DNA from: Muricea muricata
Taxonomy: Eukaryota; Cnidaria; Anthozoa; Malacalcyonacea; Plexauridae
Length of the DNA stretch: 64,000 nt
Direction: 5' to 3'
NCBI GenBank assembly: GCA_963855995.1
Contig: OY979716.1
Location: 92,077,369 to 92,141,368, forward strand
The position numbers and the translations under genes are program-made. Below are positions 23,007 through 34,985 of the stretch, piece by piece (the stretch's first letter is position 1; each line of letters starts with the position of its first letter). The notes beneath the pieces were generated by a model. The model saw only the letters and a program-made list of their open reading frames with translations, had not been told where the DNA came from and ran no database searches.

Positions 23007-24928
23007 TTAATCAAGCTTTGCCTTTCCACCTTCTACCTCCATCTCCAATAACGCTCGTTCTTCTTCTTCTGTTATAACATCATCATCATAGATATCAGCA
23101 TGTTTTGGCTTCTTAGCTTGTAATTCCTCATTGCTTGTCAGATAAGAACTACCTGTAGCAGCAGCACAAGGTACTTCTTCTTCAATAGAAATATGCTCAA
23201 TTACCCTCCTTTCAAGGTCCACTCGAACAGTGTAACGTGACTTCAAGACTTTAACTAGATCTTGCTCTTCTGGTGCAATTTTAGACTTTGCCCAATCAAA
23301 CAAATAATGTGTGACCTAAAATAGCAAATGATTACTGGTAAAATGCCATAATTTTATCATTGCTTCTCAGTTAAAAGAAGTCACTTATCTGATTGTTGAT
23401 ACCTACAGTAAATTTGTTTCCAAATACTCATTACTAATTGTTTATCAAGATAACTCACATTTCTCACACACCGCTGGGAGCTGCTGCAACATTGGCTGGA
23501 AGCTTGAAATTTATATCAAGTGTATATATATATACAGTACTGACAGTTAATGATAAGCAATGTCCCTATTCCACTTTCTTGGCCTTACACAAGACTAGCT
23601 ATTTTTCTCGAGACATTTCACTGAATAAGGGGCTGAGTGGGTGGGCAATTCCTGTCAAGCTTTGCTGAGCAACAACAAAAATGTGCTCAATATAACCTGC
23701 ACCACCTGCCACCACCCTTATTTCATCAGGTCCCAGCAGTGTGAGAAAACATTTTTCGTTTCTTTCGTACCTCAGCCAGCAGAAAATACCGCTTACAAAA
23801 ATATGCTATGCACATGTTAAGTTATTTTTCTTAAATAAAACACAAGACCATGTAGTTAAGTTAGTAAGTAAACACTAATTTAGCCTTGCTGCTGCACAAA
23901 CATGGGTTGGGGGTCTTTCACTACCCAGATTTTAATTTCATATCTTATTACTACAGTACCAGAATACTTAAATTTCAATTGTTTTTACTTACTGCTGAAT
24001 TTGCGAAGAACCACTGTTGATTATACGACAAAAGCACCTTGCATTCATTGCTTATGGATGCTGAACTGGACAAGAACACTGTTCCACAAGTACGACATGT
24101 TATGAGTAACTGTGAGCCACCACTGCAATCTATCTCCCCTTTACAACAGAAGCACTTGTATACAGCTTTGAAATCTTTAATGGCTAGCACATCACTTTCC
24201 ACTGAAGAAATCAAACTTCGCTTTCGGCCTGGTTGTCTTCCTCCAGCTGGAACATTTATATCCTTTCCAACTTTTGTTATAGTTGATTCAAAAGCTGTTG
24301 TCAACATTATATTGTTATTAAATGTTGTTGTGACACCATTTTCCAAGCGGATGACATCATTGACATGAAAGTTAAACTTTACAGCCCTTTCTTTCCACAG
24401 AACCAGAGATATAAACCCAGATTCATCTGCCAACTTGACATCTCTCTTTTCCAAAATGTTCGGATGCTTACCAACTACACATACATCTTCTACACCAATC
24501 ACTTTCGCTGTTACATCAATAAAACGGTGTCGCTGGCATTCTTTTCTTAGTATTTGAGCAATATTAAAGGACTGATTTTCGATCTGAAATTTATCAGCTG
24601 CTTCCTTTATGATAGTAGCATTATCAATCATAACTTCAACATTGCCACTATTTGTGTTGAATGCCTTTTTCAATTTAAAGCATTCTATATCATAGCTTTG
24701 TTTTGTTGAAAACTGCTCAAACATGCTTTCTTCAAAGCACACTGCTCTTATACAGGAAGAAGGATCACCTTCACATAAACTCATTGTAAACATCTGACCA
24801 TTTTTGGTGGGTTTTAGTGGACTCTTCGTCAACACAGCACAATGCAGTGTTTCTTGACATTTTTTGGGGGACTCGGGTGGTTTTTGCTCCTTCAGAGATT
24901 TCACTGTCACCTTGGATGATGAAGACAT
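23007..24928 (-). CDS. RPA70-like OB-fold protein, two exons
   Basis: Exon 1 is 24928-23993 and exon 2 is 23315-23007. The donor is GTAAGT (23992-23987) and the acceptor is TTTTAG before GTCACA. The phase-0 join gives about 414 residues. Residues about 25-110 and 140-235 look like two OB folds (FIDVTAKVIGVEDV, then DESGFISLVLWKE and VIRLENG), followed by a Cys4 zinc-ribbon-like stretch (CFCC and CRTC) at about 262-285. This order recalls the large RPA subunit's DNA-binding domains, which bind single-stranded DNA. The C-terminal exon is acidic. RPA-like genes are often carried by animal Helitrons, and this gene lies 2.4 kb past the Helentron ORF but on the opposite strand. It may be a captured passenger, part of another element, or a host gene. 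A 5' UTR intron is possible (acceptor-like TTTTTATAG just before the ATG). Confidence 0.75.
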
Positions 24929-27876
24929 TTTGATTGTGTACTATAAAAATTAAGAAAATTTGTTCATATCTTTCTCCTTGGTAGTCCAAAGAGCTCTAAA
25001 AGTGATTATTTTGCCTGATTTATTTTGGTTTTGTATGACCAAAAAGGTCTTGCAGGTAATTTTCCCTTAACATTATGCAAAACACATTTGTTATACAAAA
25101 ATTTGGCAAAACAAATTATATTTCCAATGTTCCTGCCAAACATGGCTAAAGTTTCAACTACTATAATGTTCATTTTTTGCCAGACTTTCATTCAAAATTT
25201 TCTTGATTTACCCTAGTTAGGAAATTCTAGGCAGACAGCTGTCCTCCCCAGTACTTTTTCAACTTTTCTTCATTTTAGCATTATGCTTAATTTAGGTATT
25301 CAAATTCAATATCTTTACAGTCTGCCATACGTATTTTGGATTTGGCATAAGCAGCATAAATTAGTGTGACGTAATAACGTCGTATAACTGTTTTCAATAT
25401 AGGAACAAATTACATCATAATGTCATATATGTGTTTTCAGTATTCTATGATGTCATAACTCCAAATTTTGGCTACTACCGAACGGATATGACGATTTCAT
25501 CCACCGCTCTTAAAGAATCAAAACTTTTGAATTGTTTTCAATAAATAATAATAATATTTCATTCGAGTAATACCAGACTCGCACAGACTCACAAAACGTC
25601 AGCTACTAAATTAAAGAGGGGTTACAGTCCGTTCTGCGCATCGACTCTACTCATAACAAAGGTGGGCCACCAAATATAAACATTGTCCAAATTTCGCATT
25701 TTTCGAACTCTTTTTGAATTGAAACTCTGGTTTACATTCATTTATAAGCATAGCAAACCAGAAAAGTGTCAGATATTCATTTAGTCAGTCATATTTTACA
25801 AATATAGAATTTCAAAATGTAAATAAAGCGTTTGTTTACATTACACCAAATATTTCGACAACAAACTATTCTTATTTTAAAATTTAACTAAATCGATACA
25901 ATCTCCCCTATTAAGACAAACTGATTAAAAAAAAACTAACCTTTCTCGTAAAACAGAACCAATTTGTGGCTGTTTGACTCCAACACAACCAGTTGACCAC
26001 GTGAAAGATGCAAAATGTTATTACCTGTTGATTCTTTCTTGATCCATCAAGATCCCGCCAAAATCCCTGACAACCTCTCTTCTCTTAATTATAAAATCAA
26101 TGACCTCCATATATATCTGGAGTGATATAAATCTGTATTTACCTCGATTAAACTTCGATAAAACCACCCTGGCCGTACTAGAAATCCCAAAAATTATTAA
26201 ACGCCGCGGCGTTTATTGAAGTAAATACAGTGTGGTTTATGTTCCTATGACATGCAAAAATCATAAAGACCTTAGTGTAGGAACGCGAAGCAAGTGTACT
26301 ATTTAACCCTGGGGCTCCCAGGATCGACGTTGACATAGGCCAGTGTGAACGCCCGACCGGGCGTCTTGTATTCATTTAAATTTGACGGCATACAGCATGA
26401 CGAGATATACATAATCATTACCGCATGACCAGAACTAGACCTTTCACTATATCCCACTGTCCAGGTGCATAAATCCTATCCTTCAAATTGATTCTTGCTC
26501 AAATCTTGATCTCATTACCATTTTCGCTTTATCTTTTTACTAAACAGTTTAGTGCATAGAATCTCCTTTTCCCAGCAAAAATATTTAAAAATAATTATCT
26601 ATGAGTTACCGTACCACTGCATTTAGTGTCTGGTTGCTCATAGATAATAATGAAAATGAAGTTTCTCAAAATAATTGAAATAAGTCATTAATTTAAGTCG
26701 AGCATTTACGAGCAAAAAAGACATACTACGTGAACATTTGGCCGCAAGGCATAAAAGACCCAAGCTTAATTTAACACACTTATTTTCATTTAGAGGCATC
26801 AACTCCCTCTCTCCCTTTATGCACCAGTGACATTTTTACAAAACCTAGCGAACGAAGAACACGAAGATCCCCTCCCCTTTTCCTGAGGCAAAACACGGCT
26901 AAAACACTACCAAAATGTTGAAAAAAAATTTTTTGACTCATGAAACATATGCTTATATATTTTCACTCGCATTTCGTTTGGCAACTTTTTAATTAAGAGC
27001 CTTTAGTTTGAGAAACACCCCCGGAAGGTGTCTCCCAAACTAATCACTTAAAAAGATGCCAAATGAATTGATATAGAATTATTCAGTAAATAGAGACTAC
27101 GGCATCGTTGGGGAGTGCGTACGGTTTTTATGCACGAGTTGTGAAAGATTGCTCAACGAACGAGTGAGCGTGGCGAACAAGTGAATTACCAATCTTCCAC
27201 AACAAGTGCATAATAGAAATCGTACAAACGAGCCCAACCTTGTAACCAGGCTCTTTTCTCCTTGCTACTCCCTGGAGGAAGAGACCCTGGGGAATGTTGG
27301 TCACTTAACTGCCAGATACTAGTGCCACTCAGATATCTAGTACTATAGTTAGGGGAGGATTCCTGCAAAATGTTTTGTAAAGTAAATGTTGTTCAATGTT
27401 CATCAAATGCAAGACAAAAATTAGGTACTCTAACAAGTACTACCGGCCAACCCTCACAAGCTTGCTTACAAAATCTGGAAGCGACGTGACCAGCACTCAC
27501 CATGACCTCTTTTTCAAGCCAGGAGCGTAAAAAGGGAGCTTGTGTACGAGGTTGAAACGAGCTAACCGTGCAGTAACTTAATTGTTAATGCCATGCGTGT
27601 AGAGATTGTTTTGACACTAGAAGCCTGACACATCGAACATTGTCGAAAATATATATTCAAGTCTTGAAATAGATTCATACCATTTACATGATTTTTTATT
27701 ATTTGGCTGAAATGCTGAGTCAATGCTGTTCTTCTTTCCGCTCGAAGATTTTCATTGGAAAATCTCTTCTTCGTTTTTGTATAAGAGCGAGATAATTCTT
27801 TCGCCAGCTACGCGCCATCCCAAACACGACCGCCATGTTTTGAGCAAAATGACAATACGGTTTTCGTCACTAGTGA
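24929..27876. other. Intergenic, no gene recognised
   Basis: No ORF with a recognisable domain. The upstream region of the RPA-like gene (24929 to about 25300) is AT-rich. A GC-richer patch at 26270-26370 and the palindrome at 26970-27070 are the only structure I noticed. Confidence 0.55.
26970..27070. repeat. Imperfect palindrome of about 100 bp (foldback MITE-like)
   Basis: CATTTCGTTTGGCAACTTTT on the left pairs with AAAGATGCCAAATGAATTG on the right. The centre AGTTTGAGAAACACC / GGTGTCTCCCAAACT closes a hairpin with a loop of about 7 bases. No coding capacity. A foldback MITE remnant is likely, though target duplications were not found. Confidence 0.55.
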
Positions 27877-30177
27877 GAAAAACCGTCTAGCCAATCAGTA
27901 TGCTGATACGATAATTTTTCACTGGTGAAAAAACACGCAGGGCCAATGAATACGCATTTGCTTCCCTATAAAAATTTGCTTCTCCATAAAAATACAATTT
28001 CTACTTCATCCGTTTACCTCATGTAGATCTCTACACAATTCATGGTATAAAAACTACAGTTTTCAAAATCTTGTAATTAATTTTAAAAAATTTGAATCAG
28101 CCTTTGTGTTATGGTAAGTCACAGTTAATGGTGGCATAGTCTAAAACTCGGCAAGCATCAAAGCGTTTATAATGAGTTGCGATTTTGCGGATATCATGGC
28201 CGTACCATAAGCATAGAATATTTTGATTGTCCTATTAATACGTACTTCAAAGGTACGTGCGATTCTATTGCTTCATATACCAAAATGTGTGGTAAAACTA
28301 TAGCGTTTAATTATTCATGTCCAATATAGCCGTCTGTTAGCAGCTGTACATGTTACACATAATTTGAGAAATAATTATGATGTACATACATGTTATCATT
28401 ACTGGTTATGGTTGTTGCATCTTTCAACTAACTAAATGTATTTTTTTTTACTTTAATCAACGCAAATATATGATCAATATTCAATAACAACTAAAAGCCG
28501 AAACAATTGTTTTCTATGCAAAACGAAATCTATTCTAATCAACGATTAAGATCAAAAGTACCTTCACACAATGTCCACAACGATTACCTTTCAGGACGGA
28601 GGGTAAGGTAATGGTTGATGTTGAGGAAACTGGAGTGGTTGATGTGCTGGATAATGTTGGGGTTGAGGTGGATACTGGTTGATTTTGTCTTGACCATAGT
28701 TGTAATAGGGAGGTGGGGGGTTGTTGCCAACTGGTGACGCAGGACTGGCGTGAATACGTGTTTCTCGAAGCGCTATGATTGCTGTGGTTCTCTCAACAGG
28801 TCTTTCTTCCACTACCACCCCACGTCGTGATGACCCACGGCAACTACGATACGACCAACCACCACCAACGACAACAACGAAAACTACTGCACTAATAACA
28901 ATCACGGCAATAACCCATCCAGCCAAAGTAGTTCCCTCAGATTTTTCACATTTTGTCGTGTTCGTATTACAGACCTCGTCAGGACCTCCGCAGTCAGAAT
29001 CCTTCGAACATATCTCGCCGACACAACTACTGCGACAAACATTGGTGTAGTTATCTCGCTTGCAGCAATACTGGGAAGAACCACAGAACGAATTTGAGAA
29101 ACATTGTGAGCAACCGGTAGTCACACAATTCCCGGAAATACAGCATTCGCCATCACCTTTACAACTAAGGTCTGAAACACATGATCGTCCAGGTTTCCAA
29201 CATATGTTATTTTTTGTACAATATTCACCTCGACCACCGCAGTCGAAGCTTGAATGACATGTTTCCTGGACACAGCTTCGTAGACAGACATTTTTATCAT
29301 TCAAGTATCGGCGTTTACAGCAATATGTTGACGAAAGGCAGTTCACATTTGAAAGACATTCCGTCGGGCAGCCGGTGGTAACACATTGCCCGAAAATACA
29401 ACATTCTCCGTCGTGTTTGCAGTCACTGTTTTTCAAACAGTTTTTGTTGACGTATGAACATGTGTCAAATGAACAATATTCATTATCGTCTCCGCAGTCT
29501 AAAATTGACTGGCATGTTTCCCCAACGCAATTTCGTCGGCAGACATTACGCCCGTATTTTCGTCGGCAACAATATTCGTTCTTACTACAGTCACTATTTG
29601 AGTAACATTCCGCACATCCAAATCTAGTACATTTACCATACTTGCAACACTCGTTTTCTCCACCGCAATCACCGTCCGTTACACAGACTTTGCCAACACA
29701 GGAACTGCTATAACACCCATCCAGGGTTCTAGCACAACACACTTTTCTGTACGAGTTTCCACGGCAATCATGATTTGATACACATTTGCCTTCAGCTAGC
29801 GGCAGTCCATTCTCGATCATAAATATTACGCTCAATGAGAACACCAAGCGCAAAGATACGTTTGCCATTATTGTGTTTAAAATCTATCTTATACAAGGAA
29901 GTAGAAAGCAGCAATCTTATCTAAGATTAAAAATGTAGCTCATTGACTTAAACATCCTGGTTACCGACAATTTATCGTGAATTCCTTGGTTTCAGGTTTC
30001 GTTTTCAGACGTGAGAGTCTGCACGGTTTAAAATTTGTCCATTTCTTAGAAACACGGAATCTTGAAATTCTGGAATCTTGGAATGTTTTTGCTCTGCCTG
30101 ATACCGACTCAAAAGATCTTGTTCTGGTTGGTTGCTACACATTCTTCGTATGATTTTCGTACTTGTACGTGTGGACG
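27877..30177. repeat. Segmental duplication, copy B
   Basis: Partner of bases 1-2325, same orientation. It begins mid-sequence at GAAAAACCGTCTAGCC, shared with the window's first base, so the duplication may extend further left in copy A. The right breakpoint is near 30177, after which the sequence is unrelated to copy A. The hAT-like end starts 83 bases further on. Confidence 0.92.
28591..29868 (-). CDS. Cys-rich type I membrane protein, paralogue 2
   Basis: A 425-residue single-exon ORF with the same architecture as the gene at 738-2018: signal peptide (1-27), Cys modules to about residue 307, one transmembrane helix (about 316-337) and a Pro-rich PPPPYY tail. From residue 200 on it differs from paralogue 1 at two positions only (Pro to Arg near 213, Arg to Cys just inside the membrane). 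In the first 200 residues about 35 positions differ, with a cluster at about 116-165 that includes two small indels. All Cys positions are kept, which argues for purifying selection on the fold. It appears functional. Confidence 0.85.
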   Translation of the reverse strand: MANVSLRLVFSLSVIFMIENGLPLAEGKCVSNHDCRGNSYRKVCCARTLDGCYSSSCVGKVCVTDGDCGGENECCKYGKCTRFGCAECYSNSDCSKNEYCCRRKYGRNVCRRNCVGETCQSILDCGDDNEYCSFDTCSYVNKNCLKNSDCKHDGECCIFGQCVTTGCPTECLSNVNCLSSTYCCKRRYLNDKNVCLRSCVQETCHSSFDCGGRGEYCTKNNICWKPGRSCVSDLSCKGDGECCISGNCVTTGCSQCFSNSFCGSSQYCCKRDNYTNVCRSSCVGEICSKDSDCGGPDEVCNTNTTKCEKSEGTTLAGWVIAVIVISAVVFVVVVGGGWSYRSCRGSSRRGVVVEERPVERTTAIIALRETRIHASPASPVGNNPPPPYYNYGQDKINQYPPQPQHYPAHQPLQFPQHQPLPYPPS

Positions 30178-30301
30178 ATAAGCGTAACCGCAACAAAATG
30201 TTTGCGGATACAAACGAATCCGGATACGTGAGGACGTGGCCTAGGTTAAACCTTCACGTCAGGGGCGTCGCAAGAGGGGGTGCAGGGAATGCACCCCTCT
30301 T

Positions 30302-32895
30302 AGTAGAATAGTCACAGGTATGGTCCCGGAAGTGACCAGAGCTCTTACCCCTAGAAATTAGTTCCTAGGTCGGCCGTGTGGACCAGTGCGCGCGCATGTT
30401 GACAGAAACCTGTTTAAAACGGGTTTGGTCCATTGTGTTTGAGATATTACGTCATATCGTTCGACTTTTGCGCCAAAATGGTACAATTGTGTGCTAGCAG
30501 TCACGCATCGGGCGCTTGCTTAAATATGTTCAAGTTACGTCGACTACGGAAACGTGTATTCAGCGAGGACATTATTTGGACTTTCTGCATCACCATTTCT
30601 ATATAGAAGGCGTTATTGAAAAGCACTTGCATTTTTAGTTATTATTTTAAACTGTTGTTTTAAATATTCCTGCTATTGCACGCTGTCCTTTTCCTGTATA
30701 CTTTGTTCATTCCGTACATTTTACCAAACAGTTACATGTAGCAAGTTAATATCGTTTACTCTGTCCCGAACGGTTTGTATGTTGTTTAGGTCGTGGTATA
30801 GAAACGGCTTAAAACGGCTATGATGCAGTCGGTTAAATCAAAATTGACCCTTAATAATCTTAATTGACAATTCCCTACTTTTCTGTTCTTTTTGTACGAA
30901 GCAATCTATAGATTTATTATGGTTTCCTAGCACAATGCTAAAGGAAACAATCCTATAGTATAGGGGAAATAAGTTTCATGCACTGGTGTGTACTTTGCCG
31001 GCCGTTTTTGACACATTTCACTGTTGATATTGCACTGACGTTCTGTCTAGTGAGAAGGAATAAGTTTTATTGAAAATTGGACTATACTCATATCATCAAA
31101 GTCTATACAGATAATCATAGTTTTTTAGTCAAGACAATCGGTATAATTAAGAGAGGATATAATTTCCATCTCATGCAATGTTGTGTATTTTATCACAAAG
31201 TTTGACACTGTTGAATTTTTAATTACACTGTACTAACGTTGTTTGTATTGAGGGGAAATTGGTGAGACTGCACTATTGGTCGGTGAAAAGGGGGAAAGTG
31301 GTTTTTATGTAGAGAAAGTTGGCAACTAAACTTGATTTAAACTGTGTCAGACTAATACATCGGACAACATAATTCTTCGCCCAAACTTCAAATGGCATGA
31401 GGCGGAACTGCTACTTTGTCCAGTCCTACCGTTTTGTTGTGTCATTGTATATACACAATTAAGAGTCTGTTACATCATGCCCTAACTAATTGAAATAATT
31501 GAATTTTTATTACACTGCACTGACGTTCTTTGTAAGGAGGGGAACTTATAAAAGTTTAAAGTTAGTAGGGCAGGTTTAAAACAAAATTGACCCTTACTTA
31601 ACATTCTACTATACTCATATCATCTCATTTCTGAGTCAAAGGCAATAGAGACAACTGAGAGGATATAATCCCGATAACCCCATGCAATGTTATTTATTTT
31701 GTCACTGAGTTTGACACATTGAATTTTTAATTACACCGCACCAACATTTGTAATGAGGGGAAATTAACATTTTTTTATGACACTGCACTATTGGTCGTGA
31801 AATGGGGAAATTAGCTTTTATATAGTGACATATGATATTTAATTTGAACTGCGTCAAGCAATCCACTAATTTGCACATCTTACCGTCTGTTTTGTTGTGT
31901 GTACATTGTAAACACAATTAAGTGTGCGTTAAAATATGTCCTAGCAAATCGATGCAAATTGTTTTATAAAGGTTTAAGGCTAGTAGGGCATATTTAAAAC
32001 AAAATTGACCCTAAATTGACATCCTGCTACTCATATCTGATGTCATCGCATTAGTGTACTCAGATCGCAGATTTATCGTAGCTTCTTGAGACAATTTAAT
32101 GCAGACAATAGAGGTAATTTCTCATTGCAGTAGGCAATGTTAGATTTGTAATACTGAACTGCCGCATTGCAATAAGGACAATCCTGACACATTTCATTCT
32201 TTCGCAATGTTCTGCGTAATGAGGGGAAAGTTAATCAGTTTTGTTCAATGTTGGTACTTTGAACTGCTATCAAACTAATACATCATTCATTACGGGACAG
32301 TTTTACGCGTCTCGCATCAAGGGACGCCCGGAACATTTTAAGGACACACGGGAGTGACGGGACTTTCTTACGGGACACATTGCGGGACACCTTTAGGCGT
32401 CCCGATGTCCCGTACTAACCAATGGCCTGGCTACTATTACTGGAAATATTTTAACATCTACAAAATTAAGAGAACTAATTCGGGGCACTTTTACGCGTCT
32501 CGCTTTAAAAGGACACGCGGAAACCTCTTACGAACATAAGGGACTTTATCGCAAGACATTTTTACATGTTGGCATCCCGATGTCCCTTACGTCCCGTCCA
32601 TCTACATAATAGCCTGCTTATCATTACTGGAAATACCTTGACATATAGGGACATAAGGGACTTCATTACGGAACAGTTCTACGCGTCCCGCTTCAAAGGA
32701 CGTCCGGGACATTGTAAGGGACGCTCTTACGGGACACAAGGGACTTTATCGCGGGATATTTTTAGGCGTCCCGCTGTCCCTTGCGTCCCGTTCCAACTAA
32801 CATGTCATATGAACCCAAAGGAGTTCATTACGGACCCTTTTTACGCAACTTGTCTTATCAAGGGGCCAGTGAGAACACCTGCGAGCTATTTGTGA
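30302..32895 (+). repeat. Left arm of the giant inverted repeat
   Basis: The outer 2 kb is itself built of diverged repeats. CAAAATTGACCCT recurs at about 30840, 31580 and 31998, and GAGGGGAAA at about 31250, 31754 and 32222, each followed by CTGCACTATTGGTCG-like or AACTG-CATCA-like blocks. The inner 0.6 kb is three ~188-bp units rich in GGGAC. No protein-coding content is supported; the ORFs here mirror those in the other arm. Confidence 0.88.
32290..32850 (+). repeat. Three ~188-bp GGGAC-rich units in the left arm
   Basis: Unit starts at about 32290, 32478 and 32666, each opening with TTACGGGACAG-like then TTTTACGCGTCTCGC and including GGGACTTTATCGC, GCGTCCCGATGTCCC and TACTGGAAATA blocks. 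A partial fourth unit starts at about 32826. The mirror array is at about 34340-34880 in the right arm. Confidence 0.8.
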
Positions 32896-32985
32896 GCAGT
32901 TGGTAACGTAAAGGGAGAGTTTTCGAATTATAGGGGGGAAAAGCAACTAAAGAAACGCTCAAATGTTTTATTTTTAACACATTTA

Positions 32986-33786
32986 TTAGTAATAACTCAA
33001 TTCATAAGGCGTGGAGACATTGTCATCATCATCATCATCATCTTCATCCTCATTGCTTTCAGGAAAGTACTGTCTGTCTTCTAACAGGCGTTCCAAAAGA
33101 AATTTCCTTTTTTTAATAGCAGCAGTCAAAGCTTCGTCAGGATCGAAATCATCTTCGTCAACGAATGCATCTTTGGTTTTCATTATTTTCCGATGCACTG
33201 GATCCCTTTTCATTTGCGTCATCCATTTCAGGCGATCCAAATAAATCTTTCCTAGTTTCTTTCGAAGGTCTGGTAAAATTTCTGAAAAGGCTTGTTTCTT
33301 TGCGTCAATTTCACTAAAACCACCATTTTGAAAACTTTGTATGATTTCATTGTGCTTTGTACGAAGTTCCATCGCTGCTTCGTGTATTAATACTTTCCAT
33401 GGGTTCTCTTCTTCGCTTTCGTCAGAGTCGTTCATTTCTTCGGAACTTTCAGCGTCTTCCTCGCCTGATGAAATGAAGATATCTTCATCAGATGTTGTTG
33501 ATGTTTCGTCATCGGATTCATTTCGCATTCTTTTTTCACTCAACGTTTCTTTCGAAGTCCTTTCGTCACTACTTGATGCTGTCGACATTTCATCATCTGA
33601 TTCACTCCGCACTCTTTTTCGATTCAACATTTCTTCAGATTCTCTTTGATCACTAAGCGATTTGGCTTTAGAAAGATAATGTTGTCTTTCTCCTCCTGAG
33701 AGTCGATGGATATCTGCTAAATGGTTTGATAATTTGGCGAGATTCTTCTTACTGCAAATAGGACAGTCCCTACGCCTCCGTGGCAT
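32986..33786 (-). CDS. Unrecognised acidic protein with N-terminal CCHH finger
   Basis: 266 residues in the core of the giant-inverted-repeat element. Residues 8-27 fit a C-x2-C-x10-H-x4-H zinc finger (CPIC then NHLADIH) after a basic MPRRRR start. Residues about 50-125 are Ser/Glu/Asp-rich and contain a repeated block (EKRMRNESDDETST resembling RKRVRSESDDEMST). Residues about 128-235 are predicted mainly helical (KVLIHEAAMELRTKHNEIIQ, then a Lys/Arg-rich stretch). A run of Asp lies near the C terminus. It may bind DNA or chromatin of the element, but no transposase or nuclease signature is visible. I do not recognise the family. The second ORF lies 163 bases upstream on the same strand. Confidence 0.7.
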   Translation of the reverse strand: MPRRRRDCPICSKKNLAKLSNHLADIHRLSGGERQHYLSKAKSLSDQRESEEMLNRKRVRSESDDEMSTASSSDERTSKETLSEKRMRNESDDETSTTSDEDIFISSGEEDAESSEEMNDSDESEEENPWKVLIHEAAMELRTKHNEIIQSFQNGGFSEIDAKKQAFSEILPDLRKKLGKIYLDRLKWMTQMKRDPVHRKIMKTKDAFVDEDDFDPDEALTAAIKKRKFLLERLLEDRQYFPESNEDEDDDDDDDNVSTPYELSYY

Positions 33787-33794
33787 GTTACAAA

Positions 33795-33935
33795 CTGCGT
33801 TTTATCGTTTATAGTGCAAACATAAAAAGTGTCCCGCGACAAAACCCTCACATACTTATAAAATGTCAAAGTATTTCCGGCAATAGTAGCCATGGTATTG
33901 GTTAGTACGGGACGTCGCAATGCCTAAAAATGCAT
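33795..33935 (-). promoter_or_regulatory. Lone partial copy of the 188-bp unit between the two core ORFs
   Basis: AGTGTCCCGCGACAAAACCC, AAAGTATTTCCGGCAATAGT and GGTTAGTACGGGACGTC match, in order, the GGGAC-rich arm units (right-arm orientation). It occupies almost the entire gap between the two minus-strand ORFs. It could act as promoter or protein-binding site for the downstream ORF; this is inference from position. Confidence 0.45.
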
Positions 33936-33949
33936 TACGATATAAGCTG

Positions 33950-34186
33950 TCAGCTCCTTCGACCTTTAGGATCATAGTAAAACACTTTCCTAAATTTGGG
34001 TGTAATATCGTTTAAACTCTGGGTAAAAGCCTCCATGACATTGCCTTCTGAAACCTTTTCCAAAGCACAGTCAAAGTACAAACATAACTGCTCATCCCTT
34101 TCCATCATGAGACATTGATGGTGCGTTTGGGACAGATGGTCAATCATGCAGCCATTACAGCGGAAGTAATTAGTATGCAAACGCAT
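33950..34186 (-). CDS. Unrecognised small protein, 78 aa
   Basis: Second ORF of the giant-inverted-repeat core, upstream of and on the same strand as the 266-residue ORF. It starts with an RCNGCMIDH-QTHHQC stretch: Cys at C-x2-C, then His and Cys spaced like a small zinc-binding motif, followed by an acidic helix (MMERDEQLCLYFDCALEKV). It may be a short exon rather than a whole gene. No domain name can be supported. The two ORFs together could form one transcription unit of the element. Confidence 0.5.
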   Translation of the reverse strand: MRLHTNYFRCNGCMIDHLSQTHHQCLMMERDEQLCLYFDCALEKVSEGNVMEAFTQSLNDITPKFRKVFYYDPKGRRS

Positions 34187-34985
34187 TATTCAGCAAAGGA
34201 AGTAATTAGTATGCAGGCTTCTCTATCTAGCAAGGGAAATAATTATTATGTATGGGAAATAATTATTATAAACTGCTAACAAATAGCTAACAAATAGCTC
34301 GCAGGTGTTCTCACCGGCCCCTTGATAAGACAAGTTGCGTAAAAAGGGTCCGTAATGAACTCCTTTGGGTTCATATGACATGTCAGTTGGAGCGGGACGC
34401 CTAAAAATATCCCGCGATAAAGTCCCTTGTGTCCCGTAAGAGCGTCCTTAACAATGTCCCGGACGTCCTTTGAAGCGGGGCGCGTAGAACTGTTCCGTAA
34501 TGAAGTCCCTTATGTCCCTATATGTCAAGGTATTTCCAGTAATGATAAGCATGCTATTATGTAGATGGACGGGACGTAAGGGACATCGGGATGCCAACAT
34601 GTAAAAATGTCTTGCGATAAAGTCCCTTATGTCCCGTAAGAGGTTTCCGCGTGTCCTTTTAAAGCGAGACGCGTAAAAGTGCCCCGAATTAGGTCTCTTA
34701 ATTTTGTAAATGTTAAAATATTTCCAGTAATAGTAGCCAGGCCATTGGTTAGTACGGGACATCGGGACGCCTAAAGGTGTCCCGCAATGTGTCCCGTAAG
34801 AAAGTCCCGTCACTCCCTTGTGTCCCTTAAAATGTTCCGGGCGTCCCTTGATGCGAGACGGGTAAAACTGTCCCGCAATGAATGATGTATTAGTTTGATA
34901 GCAGTTCAAAGTACCAACATTGAACAAAACTGATTAACTTTCCCCTCATTACGCAGAACATTGCGAAAGAATGAAATGTGTCAGG

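Noticed and set aside
33011..33649. Ser-rich plus-strand ORFs opposite the 266-residue core gene
   Set aside because: They are antisense translations of Asp/Glu-rich codons.
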